Below, in pieces: positions 56,103-64,000 of a stretch of 64,000 nucleotides of DNA (position 1 is its first letter; each line of letters starts with the position of its first letter). This DNA comes from Collinsella sp. (GTDB lineage: Bacteria > Actinomycetota > Coriobacteriia > Coriobacteriales > Coriobacteriaceae). The position numbers were made by a program, and so were the translations under genes. The notes beneath the pieces are model-generated. The model was not told where the DNA came from and made no database searches. It was given only the letters and a program-made list of their open reading frames with translations. The stretch is from contig DXLU01000022.1 in the NCBI GenBank assembly GCA_019414565.1, forward strand, positions 1-64,000, given 5' to 3'.

Positions 56103-56666
56103 TTAGTCGATAGCGCCGATGCGGTTGAGCGGCCAGTAGCGAACGAGTGCCACAGCCATTAAATCGGAGCGGTCGACCGGCCCAAAATAGCGGGAGTCGG
56201 CTGAGTTCTCTCGGTTGTCGCCCATCACCCACACACAGTCATTGGGGACGGTGTAGGGATAGCTCACCTGGGCGCCGGGCGCTTGGACCGAAAGCGGCCA
56301 GCTCATGCCCGCCGTATAGTCCTCGTCGAGCGCTTGGCCGTCAACGACCACCTTGCCGTCCTGCAGGTCGACCGTCTGGCCGGCCGTGGCAATAACACGC
56401 TTGACAAGAACATCATGCTCGGAGGTGCCATCGGGGTTGTGAAACACCACGATATCGCCCTGTTTGACGGGCTGACCAAGCTCGAGACTCACCTTTTGCG
56501 CCAGGATCTGGTCGCCAATCTCGATTGTGTCCTCCATAGAGCCGGTGGGCACCACAAAGGGCTCGACCACAAAGGTGCGGATCAGGAAGGTGGCCACAAG
56601 CGCGATCGCGATGACCGCGATCCACTCAAAAGCGCCCCTCAACGCGGAATGTTGCGTAGGAACCAT
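56103..56666 (-). CDS. lepB: Signal peptidase I
   Basis: This enzyme cleaves signal peptides of exported proteins. The 187 residues have one N-terminal transmembrane helix (about 12-33), the catalytic Ser in PTGSMEDTI, the Lys in VLVKRVIA, and the MGDNRENSADSRYFG box. The ATG at 56666 follows GGAG at five bases; the GTG two codons earlier is too close. It ends the rpsP-khpA-rimM-trmD-lepB series. Confidence 0.96.
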   Translation of the reverse strand: MVPTQHSALRGAFEWIAVIAIALVATFLIRTFVVEPFVVPTGSMEDTIEIGDQILAQKVSLELGQPVKQGDIVVFHNPDGTSEHDVLVKRVIATAGQTVDLQDGKVVVDGQALDEDYTAGMSWPLSVQAPGAQVSYPYTVPNDCVWVMGDNRENSADSRYFGPVDRSDLMAVALVRYWPLNRIGAID

Positions 56667-56668
56667 AC

Positions 56669-57427
56669 TCACTCCTCGCTCTGCGAATACGAAGCGTCAA
56701 GGATCTCCTGCGCGTAAGCGCGCTCCTCGGGCGTGAGCCGCGCAGTCTCGATCAGGTCGGGACGCCAGCGGCAGGTGCGCTCGATGGCGTTCTTGCGGCG
56801 CCAAGCGTCAACTTTTGCGTGATCGCCACTCACGAGCACAGGAGGCACGCCCTCGCCGTTGAACTCGGCGGGACGGGTGTACTGCGCGTACTCGAGCAGG
56901 CCTCCGTCCTCGGCGGTCGAGAACGACTCGTCCACGTTGCTCATCTCGTCGCCCAGGGCGCCGGGGATGAGGCGTACGACGGCATCGGCAACGACCATGG
57001 CGGGTAGCTCGCCACCCGTAAGCACATAGTCGCCAATCGACAGACGCTCGTCGGCATACGCATACGCGCGCTCGTCGACGCCCTCGTAACGGCTGCACAC
57101 AAACAGCAGGCGCTCACTTTTGAGCAGGCGCTCGGCCACATGCTGCGTAAAAGGCTCGCCACAGGGGGTAAAGAACACCACAGTGGGCTTGGGACCCTCG
57201 GAGCTAATGTCCTCGATGGCCTCGGCGATGGGCTCGACTTTCATGAGCATGCCCTGCCCGCCGCCGTACGGCTCGTCATCGACGGTACGATGGCGGTCGT
57301 GCGTCCAGTCGCGCAGGTTATACGCCTTAAAATCAAAAAGGCCGGCCTTGCGGGCGCGGCCCAAAATCGACGTGGACATGACGGGCTCAAACATCTCGGG
57401 AAAGACCGAAAGGGTCTCAATCAGCAT
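56669..57427 (-). CDS. trmD: tRNA (guanine-37-N1)-methyltransferase TrmD
   Basis: A SPOUT-fold enzyme making m1G37, which prevents frameshifting. The 252 residues include LSVFPEMFEP, DEPYGGGQGM, SRYEGVDER and the knot segment SIGDYVLTGGELPAM. The ATG at 57427 follows GGGAGG. It is 10 bp downstream of rimM. Confidence 0.97.
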   Translation of the reverse strand: MLIETLSVFPEMFEPVMSTSILGRARKAGLFDFKAYNLRDWTHDRHRTVDDEPYGGGQGMLMKVEPIAEAIEDISSEGPKPTVVFFTPCGEPFTQHVAERLLKSERLLFVCSRYEGVDERAYAYADERLSIGDYVLTGGELPAMVVADAVVRLIPGALGDEMSNVDESFSTAEDGGLLEYAQYTRPAEFNGEGVPPVLVSGDHAKVDAWRRKNAIERTCRWRPDLIETARLTPEERAYAQEILDASYSQSEE

Positions 57428-57437
57428 GTTGTCCTCC

Positions 57438-57959
57438 CTACTTGTCCATATCGATCAGGCCGTCCATCACGTGGACGGAAATTGTTCCTGCATCGGGAAG
57501 ATCGAGCACAACCTGCTCGATCACGGGAATCAGTACCTCGCCGTACCGATCGCCCTCGACAACCCAAACATCGTTAGCGGGCGTCGACATAATCTCGACG
57601 ATCGTGCCGAGCGAACCGAAGCGCTCGTCGACCACCTCGCGACCCATCAGGTCGGCATAGGCAGCGTCGAGCGAATCGAGCTCAAAGTCGTCACGATTTG
57701 CCAGCACATAGCATCCCGTGATGCCCTCGGCGGCCGTCAAGTCGTCAATGCCCTCAAACGAGACCAGATCGCCATCGCCCGTATCGGTGACGGACACGAC
57801 CGTGCAAAAGCGGTCGCGCTTGAGCGCCGGCGGCGTCAGGGCGACGCGCATACCCGGCTCTAATATAGAAGGAAGCCCCCGCAGCGGCTGCGCGAGGACC
57901 TCCCCCTTCCTTCCGTGCGGCTTGACCACACGGGCGATGTTTTTGTACTGGGACCTCAA
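57438..57959 (-). CDS. rimM: Ribosome maturation factor RimM
   Basis: RimM binds S19 and aids maturation of the 30S head. The 173 residues contain the N-terminal barrel (ARVVKPHGRKGEVLA) and a C-terminal PRC-barrel domain (LMGREVVDERFGSLGTIVEI...DVWVVEG). The start is TTG at 57959, four bases after the khpA stop; the ribosome-binding site is weak (AGGACC), so coupling with khpA is likely. Confidence 0.93.
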   Translation of the reverse strand: MRSQYKNIARVVKPHGRKGEVLAQPLRGLPSILEPGMRVALTPPALKRDRFCTVVSVTDTGDGDLVSFEGIDDLTAAEGITGCYVLANRDDFELDSLDAAYADLMGREVVDERFGSLGTIVEIMSTPANDVWVVEGDRYGEVLIPVIEQVVLDLPDAGTISVHVMDGLIDMDK

Positions 57960-57963
57960 GGTC

Positions 57964-58248
57964 CTAGCCCAGAACCTCTACCTCGACAGCAGTGTCGAGG
58001 CGAGCGGCCAGCGCACGGGCGAGCGTGCGAATGGCTTTGATGGTACGGCCACGACGGCCGATGACCTTAGCGACGTCATCCTCGGCGACCGAAACCTCAA
58101 TCGTAGAGGCGTCGTCACCATCGATGACCTCAAGGCTCACAGAATCCGGGTCGTCGACGATCTGAACAACGAGATATTCGACGAGATCGGCGATGCGATC
58201 TGAGAGCATTGCCTCACCCTCGAGCTGTGCAGCGTCAACCTCAGGCAC
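57964..58248 (-). CDS. khpA: KH-domain RNA-binding protein KhpA
   Basis: A 94-residue single-KH protein with the GxxG loop in VIGRRGRTIKAIRTLARA. In Gram-positive bacteria KhpA works with KhpB in RNA binding and cell-division control. The start is GTG at 58248 with GAGGAG six bases upstream. It sits between rpsP and rimM, the standard place. Confidence 0.93.
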   Translation of the reverse strand: MPEVDAAQLEGEAMLSDRIADLVEYLVVQIVDDPDSVSLEVIDGDDASTIEVSVAEDDVAKVIGRRGRTIKAIRTLARALAARLDTAVEVEVLG

Positions 58249-58251
58249 GAT

Positions 58252-58593
58252 TTACTCCTCGGCGCCCTCAGCGGCCTCAGCGGCAGCCTTAGCGGCCTCG
58301 GCCTCTTTGGCGAGCTGCTTCTTGGACTTCTTGACGACGGTCTCGGTCTTCTCGCCCTCGTTGGCGGCCTTGACCAGAGCGACGACAGCGTCGGTGAGCT
58401 GAGCGCCCTTGGACTGCCAGTCGGCGATCTTCTCGAGATCGAGGTTGATGGTCTTGGGGGCGGTCATCGGGTTGTAGCGGCCAACCTCCTCGATGATACG
58501 ACCGTCACGCGGGGCGCGGGAATCGGCGACGACGACACGGTAGTACGGACGCTTCTTAGCGCCGTGACGAGCAAGGCGAATCTTGACTGCCAA
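58252..58593 (-). CDS. rpsP: 30S ribosomal protein S16
   Basis: A small-subunit assembly protein. The first ~80 residues are typical S16 ([20 protein letters not shown]...[13 protein letters not shown]). A Lys/Ala/Glu-rich tail of about 25 residues is added. The start is TTG at 58593 with GGAGGAG six bases upstream. It is the first gene of the series. Confidence 0.96.
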   Translation of the reverse strand: MAVKIRLARHGAKKRPYYRVVVADSRAPRDGRIIEEVGRYNPMTAPKTINLDLEKIADWQSKGAQLTDAVVALVKAANEGEKTETVVKKSKKQLAKEAEAAKAAAEAAEGAEE

Positions 58594-58722
58594 AGGAAAC
58601 TCCTCCAACCAAGCAGCTTTAGGCTGCAACTACAAACAAACAGTTGAACATAATACGCCATCGACGCGGGCAGGTGAAGTCCGTGAGACCAACTTCTTCG
58701 GTGTAGTCGAGGGCAAATCCAT

Positions 58723-58750
58723 ATCTTAGACAAGAATTCACGATTTGCAA
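58723..58750 (-). promoter_or_regulatory. rpsP promoter
   Basis: TTGCAA (58745-58750) and TAAGAT (58723-58728) are 16 bp apart on the minus strand. A second possible -10 (TATTAT) lies closer to the gene. Confidence 0.55.
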
Positions 58751-58782
58751 GCACATCCACGCACCCCACATGAGCTGCGCGG

Positions 58783-58794
58783 TATACTCATGCC
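58783..58794 (+). promoter_or_regulatory. dinB -10, possibly leaderless
   Basis: TATACT (58783-58788) ends six bases before the dinB ATG, and no Shine-Dalgarno is present. No good -35 or LexA-type box is apparent. Confidence 0.4.
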
Positions 58795-60048
58795 ATGAAA
58801 AGACGCGAACATACATACGGTTATGAGGATGCCGCAGGCGTCACGCCGCCGCCTTGGACGGGTCCGGCGGTGGGCCTGATGGACCTCGATGCGTTTTTTG
58901 CGAGCGTTGAGATGCTCGACCATCCCGAGTGGCGCGGCAAGCCGCTCATCGTGGGTGGCGATGCCAATTCTCGTGGCGTTGTGTCCACCTGTTCTTACGA
59001 GGCACGTCGCTTTGGCGTGCACTCCGCCATGCCCTCGGCCGAGGCACAGCGTCTGTGTCCTCAGGCCATTTGGACGCATGGGCACTTCGACCGCTACCGC
59101 GAGGTCAGCGCGCAGGTCATGGCTATCCTTGCCGATGAGACGCCACGCGTTGAGCGCGTGTCGATTGATGAGGCCTTTATCGACATCACGCCGGGTCGCT
59201 TTGCACCCGAGGACCCACTGCTGGTCGCTCGACGCATAAGCGACCGCGTGGCAGCGCTGGGAGTGACGTGCTCCATTGGCGTGGGCTGCAACAAGACGGT
59301 CGCAAAGATCGCAAGCGAGCGGGACAAGCCGTTTGGGCTGACCATCGTGCGCCCCGGAACCGAGCAGCGCTTTTTGGCCGCACTGCCGGTATCTGCCATG
59401 AGCGGCATCGGACGCTCGGCCGAGGAGCGACTGCGCCGCATGCGCATCTATACGCTGGGAGAGCTTTCGCGCGCGACGGAGTCAACGCTGGCTGCCATTT
59501 TTGGCGTGAACGGCGAGCGCATGCGCCAGCGCGCGCTAGGACTCGAGGTTTCCGAGGTTACGAGCTTGGACGAAGAGCGTGAAGTCAAGTCGGTAAGCAA
59601 TGAGCGCACCTTTGCGAAAGATTTGACTGAGCGTGGGGATATTGAGGCGGCGATTGCGCTGTTGGGAGAGTCAGTGGGACGCCGTCTGCGCCGTCAGGGG
59701 CTGACGGGTGCCACGGTAACGCTCAAGCTTAAGTATTCGTATGGCAGCGGGCGTACGGCACAGCGCCGGCTGCCTCATCCGACCGACGATGAGAACATCT
59801 TCGTGGCGGTGGCGTTCGAGCTGCTCGACAACATCTGGCAGGAAGGCATGCATGTTCGCTTAGCGGGCATCGGCATGAGCGACTTCGACCACCAGGGCGG
59901 CATCCAAACCGACCTGTTCTGCGAGATCGATGACCGCGGAGCCCAATCCAGCGACCGCCGCGACCTCTCCGTCGCCATCGACGCCGTCCGAGACAAGTTC
60001 GGCGACACTGCCCTATCCTTCGGCCGCCAATCCCGCTTCAACGATTAA
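58795..60048 (+). CDS. dinB: DNA polymerase IV (Y family)
   Basis: An error-prone translesion polymerase. The 417 residues have an N-terminal extension of about 25 residues, then MDLDAFFASVE, YEARRFGVHSAMP and SIDEAFID (catalytic acidic residues), helix-hairpin-helix GIGRSAEERL, and the little-finger domain. A beta-clamp-binding motif, QTDLF, is near the C-terminus. It is transcribed opposite to its neighbours and divergent from rpsP. Confidence 0.95.
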   Translation: MKRREHTYGYEDAAGVTPPPWTGPAVGLMDLDAFFASVEMLDHPEWRGKPLIVGGDANSRGVVSTCSYEARRFGVHSAMPSAEAQRLCPQAIWTHGHFDRYREVSAQVMAILADETPRVERVSIDEAFIDITPGRFAPEDPLLVARRISDRVAALGVTCSIGVGCNKTVAKIASERDKPFGLTIVRPGTEQRFLAALPVSAMSGIGRSAEERLRRMRIYTLGELSRATESTLAAIFGVNGERMRQRALGLEVSEVTSLDEEREVKSVSNERTFAKDLTERGDIEAAIALLGESVGRRLRRQGLTGATVTLKLKYSYGSGRTAQRRLPHPTDDENIFVAVAFELLDNIWQEGMHVRLAGIGMSDFDHQGGIQTDLFCEIDDRGAQSSDRRDLSVAIDAVRDKFGDTALSFGRQSRFND

Positions 60049-60060
60049 CCGCCTTTGGGC

Positions 60061-60103
60061 AAAAAGAAAGCCGGGCAGGTGCGGAAAACCGCACCTGCCC
60101 GGC
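60061..60103 (-). terminator. Terminator of rsfS, convergent with dinB
   Basis: A perfect 15-bp stem (GCCGGGCAGGTGCGG, 60070-60084, with 60089-60103) and a 4-nt loop; TTTCTTTTT follows on the minus strand. It may also stop dinB transcription. Confidence 0.9.
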
Positions 60104-60144
60104 GATATGCGTGAGGGTAGCTAAACCCCGTCTCAAATGAGCTA

Positions 60145-60600
60145 CTAGAGGAGGTTGAGGGGGAGCTGGGGGGCGTCTCCCCAGAGTTTCTCGAGGCGGT
60201 AGAAGTCGCGGGCTTCGGGAGTGAAGACGTGGACGACAACCGAACCATAGTCCATGAGCATCCAGGTCTTCTGCTCGCGACCCTCGATGGAGAACGGGTG
60301 CTCGCCGCAAGCCTCGGCGACCTTCTCCTCGATCTCGTCGACGATAGAATCGACCTGGCGGTTATTGGTACCGGTGGCAAGCACAAAGTAGTCGCATACG
60401 TCGGAAAGCTCGGTCAGGTCGAGCACCTGAACGTCCTCGCCCTTCTTGTCGTAGGCGGCCTGCGCGGCGGCGCGGGCGACATCCTCGGCGGCGACACCGC
60501 TCGCGGACAGCGAGGCGGCGGTGCGGTCGGACGTGGCGGCGAAGCTCTTGTGCTCCACGCCTTCAAGAATCTGCTCGTCGGTCATGGTCTCGTCGGCCAT
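60145..60600 (-). CDS. rsfS: Ribosomal silencing factor RsfS
   Basis: RsfS binds L14 and blocks subunit joining when nutrients are low. The RsfS domain covers about 43-150, with DVCDYFVLATGTNNRQVDSI and QKTWMLMDYGSVVVHVF. About 40 Ala/Ser/Asp-rich residues precede it, longer than the usual form. The ATG at 60600 follows AAAGAGG. It is the last gene of obgE-nadD-yqeK-rsfS. Confidence 0.94.
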   Translation of the reverse strand: MADETMTDEQILEGVEHKSFAATSDRTAASLSASGVAAEDVARAAAQAAYDKKGEDVQVLDLTELSDVCDYFVLATGTNNRQVDSIVDEIEEKVAEACGEHPFSIEGREQKTWMLMDYGSVVVHVFTPEARDFYRLEKLWGDAPQLPLNLL

Positions 60601-60627
60601 GGAATACCTCTTTCTAGACAGCCCGAG

Positions 60628-61236
60628 CTAGCGTAGCTGGGCGTAATGGTTGTAAATCGAAATAGCCGTGGGATAAAGATAGCGCCCAGACTGGATCACA
60701 TAAACCAAACCCTGCGCAAAACAGGAGAAGAACAACTCGTCGAGCGTCGACTCCCCCACCATCTTGCGCAGCGCATGGGCATAGTCGCCGTGGCGGTTGG
60801 GCTCGATGGCATCGGCCACAAAGACCACCATATCGAGCGGCGTCATGTCGCAGGCACCCACGGTGTGACGGTCGACAGCCTGGAAAACGGCCGGCGACAG
60901 CTCGGGAAAAAGCTGCGGAAGCTCATAGGCGGCAACAGGGCCATGCAAAAGCGGCGTCGCGGCAGACGGAGAGCCGGCAATCTTAATGCCGTAATGCAGG
61001 GCGCGCGTGACCAGCTCGTCGTCGGAGAGCACTTTGTCCCAGTCATGGATCAAGCCGGCGGCAGCGGCATCAAAGCGGTCAACGCCGTAGATCTCGGCCA
61101 GATGAAGTGCGGTCTCGGCAACACCCAGCGAATGCACATAGCGCTTGCGCTTATCCTTCATGCGAACATCGAGCAGCTCTTGAATGCGCTTGAGCAGCGC
61201 GCGCTCATCGCCCTCAAACTGATCCTCTACCGACAA
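60628..61236 (-). CDS. yqeK: YqeK-type HD hydrolase (Ap4A)
   Basis: An HD-domain phosphohydrolase; characterised YqeK proteins split diadenosine tetraphosphate symmetrically. The 202 residues include His in YVHSLGV, the HD pair in LIHDWDK, a later His in LLHGPVAA, and VVFVADAIEPNR. The start is TTG at 61236 with a GGGGG-rich ribosome-binding site. It follows nadD by 12 bp, as in Bacillus. Confidence 0.9.
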   Translation of the reverse strand: MSVEDQFEGDERALLKRIQELLDVRMKDKRKRYVHSLGVAETALHLAEIYGVDRFDAAAAGLIHDWDKVLSDDELVTRALHYGIKIAGSPSAATPLLHGPVAAYELPQLFPELSPAVFQAVDRHTVGACDMTPLDMVVFVADAIEPNRHGDYAHALRKMVGESTLDELFFSCFAQGLVYVIQSGRYLYPTAISIYNHYAQLR

Positions 61237-61248
61237 CGTAGACCCCCA

Positions 61249-61926
61249 TCACTCAAAATCTTCTTGGCCCAAATCGGCATATAGCCTGCGCTTGCGAATG
61301 TAGCCGAGCACGGACTCGCTCGTAAGATAGCGCACGCTCATGCCGCGGGCAACTCGCTTACGGATGTTCGTCGAGCTGATCGCCAGCGCCGGAATCTGAA
61401 TATAGCGCACGTCGAACGGCAGCCCCGACTCTTTGATTCGGGCACGCGCCGTATCGATATCAAAGCCCGGTCGCGTCGCCGCAATAAAGGTAGCAAGCTC
61501 AGCGATTCGTTCGACATCATGCCAGGTCACAATATCGATAATCGCATCGGCGCCCGTAATAAAGTAGAGCTTTACCTGCGGCGGGTAAAAGTCGCGAAGG
61601 GCATGAAGCGTATCGGCCGTATAGGTTACACCCGGACGGTCAATCTCGAACCGGCTCGCCAAAAAGGCCGGGTTCGCGGCGGTGGCGAGGACCGTCATGG
61701 CATAACGGTCCTCGGCAGGCGTCACCGGCTTGTCAAGCTTAAAGGCAGGAGAACCCGCCGGCATAAAAAGCACAGCGTCCAAGTCGAGCGACTCGCGCGC
61801 CTGCTCGGCGGTCACCAGGTGCCCGTAATGAATGGGATCAAAGGTGCCACCCATAATGCCGAGCCTAAACTCCTGCCCATCCTCTAGAGGAAGCTCGGGC
61901 AGACCGATTCCACCGCGCAGCGACAT
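61249..61926 (-). CDS. nadD: Nicotinate-nucleotide adenylyltransferase
   Basis: NadD joins NaMN and ATP to give deamido-NAD. The nucleotidyltransferase motif is GIMGGTFDPIHYGHL and the second motif ISSTNIRKR. Length is 225, with about 20 extra residues before the first strand. The ATG at 61926 lies 3 bp after obgE. Confidence 0.96.
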   Translation of the reverse strand: MSLRGGIGLPELPLEDGQEFRLGIMGGTFDPIHYGHLVTAEQARESLDLDAVLFMPAGSPAFKLDKPVTPAEDRYAMTVLATAANPAFLASRFEIDRPGVTYTADTLHALRDFYPPQVKLYFITGADAIIDIVTWHDVERIAELATFIAATRPGFDIDTARARIKESGLPFDVRYIQIPALAISSTNIRKRVARGMSVRYLTSESVLGYIRKRRLYADLGQEDFE

Positions 61927-61929
61927 GGC

Positions 61930-63408
<1,479 letters not shown>

Positions 63409-63412
63409 CTAC

Positions 63413-63456
63413 AAAAAAGAGGGAGACCCTTGAATCCTAAAACTCAAGTGCCTCCC
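63413..63456 (-). terminator. Terminator between rpmA and obgE
   Basis: GGGAGgCaCTTGA pairs with TTCAAGgGtCTCCC and is followed by CTTTTTT on the minus strand. Confidence 0.82.
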
Positions 63457-63481
63457 ACATATGTGCTCTATGAAGGGTGAA

Positions 63482-63739
63482 TTACGCGTTCGCGAGCGGG
63501 CGTACGCTGACCCTGTGCTTGATACCCTTGTGGAACTCAACGGTACCGTCGACCAGCGCGAACAGCGTGTCGTCCTTGCCACGGCCAACGTTCTCACCCG
63601 GGTGGATGTGAGTGCCGTGCTGACGGACGAGAATCGTGCCCGTGGTTACCGTCTGGCCGGCATAGCGCTTCGTGCCAAGGCGCTGACCGCGGGAGTCACG
63701 GCCATTACGGGAGGAACCGAGTCCTTTTTTGTGTGCCAT
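63482..63739 (-). CDS. rpmA: 50S ribosomal protein L27
   Basis: An 85-residue protein whose N-terminus reaches the peptidyl-transferase centre. It begins [16 protein letters not shown], so it has no cleavable N-terminal extension of the Firmicutes type. The ATG at 63739 starts 33 bp after rplU. Confidence 0.97.
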   Translation of the reverse strand: MAHKKGLGSSRNGRDSRGQRLGTKRYAGQTVTTGTILVRQHGTHIHPGENVGRGKDDTLFALVDGTVEFHKGIKHRVSVRPLANA

Positions 63740-63772
63740 TGTGTATACCTACTCTTTCGTTACGAGTGTAAT

Positions 63773-64000
63773 CTACTCGGCGACGGGAGCCTCGGCAACA
63801 GCCTCGGCCTCTGCCTTGACAGCCTTCTTGGCGCGGGACGTAGCCTGGACCTTCACGATCTTCAGCTTGGTGAGCTGCTGACGGTGACCCTTCAGACGAC
63901 GATAGCGCTTACGCTTGTGGAACTTGAAGACCAGCTGCTTCTCGCCCTTGAACTGCTCAACGATCTGAGCGGTAACCTTGGCCTTGGCCAGCTTGTCGGG
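63773..64000 (-). CDS. rplU: 50S ribosomal protein L21 (5' part outside window)
   Basis: The last 76 codons of L21 are present, read from the right edge of the window to the TAG at 63773-63775. The conserved KRKRYRRLKGHRQ segment binds 23S rRNA. An Ala/Glu-rich tail (about 25 residues) follows the usual L21 end. rplU-rpmA-obgE is the standard order. Confidence 0.95.
   Translation of the reverse strand, partial: PDKLAKAKVTAQIVEQFKGEKQLVFKFHKRKRYRRLKGHRQQLTKLKIVKVQATSRAKKAVKAEAEAVAEAPVAE

Overview
The window looks like a contiguous piece of chromosome from a GC-rich anaerobic actinobacterium of the class Coriobacteriia, most likely Collinsella or a close relative. This is inferred from gene content. 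It combines an actinobacterial mihF (mycobacterial-type integration host factor) with genes and gene order usually seen in Firmicutes: comEA-comEC-holA-rpsT-lepA-hemW, phoH-ybeY-dgkA-era-recO, and a PyrR-led pyr operon. It also has fermentative genes (AdhE; pyruvate phosphate dikinase with its regulator). No tRNA, rRNA, insertion sequence, phage or CRISPR array was found. Almost everything is on the minus strand; only rpmB, adhE, an APH-like kinase and dinB are on the plus strand.

Layout, from high to low coordinates as the minus strand is read. 64000-60145: rplU (cut by the window edge)-rpmA, then obgE-nadD-yqeK-rsfS. 60048-58795: dinB, plus strand. 58593-56103: rpsP-khpA-rimM-trmD-lepB. 56043-53032: glyQ-glyS. 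52997-49074: the PPDK regulatory protein, a 297-bp control region with a tandem GGTAAA array, and ppdK. Then rplS, rnhB, and the operon yraN-comM-dprA-trmFO-xer (47450-42241), which is preceded by a 20-bp box. 42021-31908: rpsB-tsf, then pyrH-frr-uppS-cdsA-dxr-rseP-ispG-proS, joining ribosome recycling, isoprenoid synthesis and envelope synthesis. 27650-31729: plus-strand rpmB, adhE and the kinase. 27198-21875: pyrR-pyrB-pyrC-pyrK-pyrD-pyrF behind an RNA attenuator. 21634-19224: mihF-gmk-rpoZ-thiI. 19009-14960: comEA-comEC-holA, preceded by the same 20-bp box. Then rpsT, and the long series lepA-dusB-hemW-dnaJ (two)-mtaB-phoH-ybeY-dgkA-era-recO, ending in rpsO and pnp.

Most genes are housekeeping. 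The points most worth attention are: (1) an identical 20-bp sequence 71-76 bp upstream of the two DNA-uptake/processing operons, comEA-comEC and yraN-comM-dprA, a candidate operator of a competence regulon; (2) a DnaJ-like protein whose C-terminal substrate domain is replaced by membrane helices; (3) an RseP-type protease with an inserted helix-turn-helix-like segment; (4) the GGTAAA array upstream of ppdK; (5) a tyrosine recombinase whose conserved N-terminus lies upstream of any ATG, GTG or TTG; (6) mutually exclusive hairpins in the pyr leader.

Longer non-coding stretches: 27199-27649 holds the pyr attenuator, an inverted repeat and two candidate rpmB promoters. 27839-28227 holds the rpmB terminator and two palindromes before adhE. 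51825-52121 holds the ppdK control region. Start codons were set from Shine-Dalgarno spacing; many are GTG or TTG.
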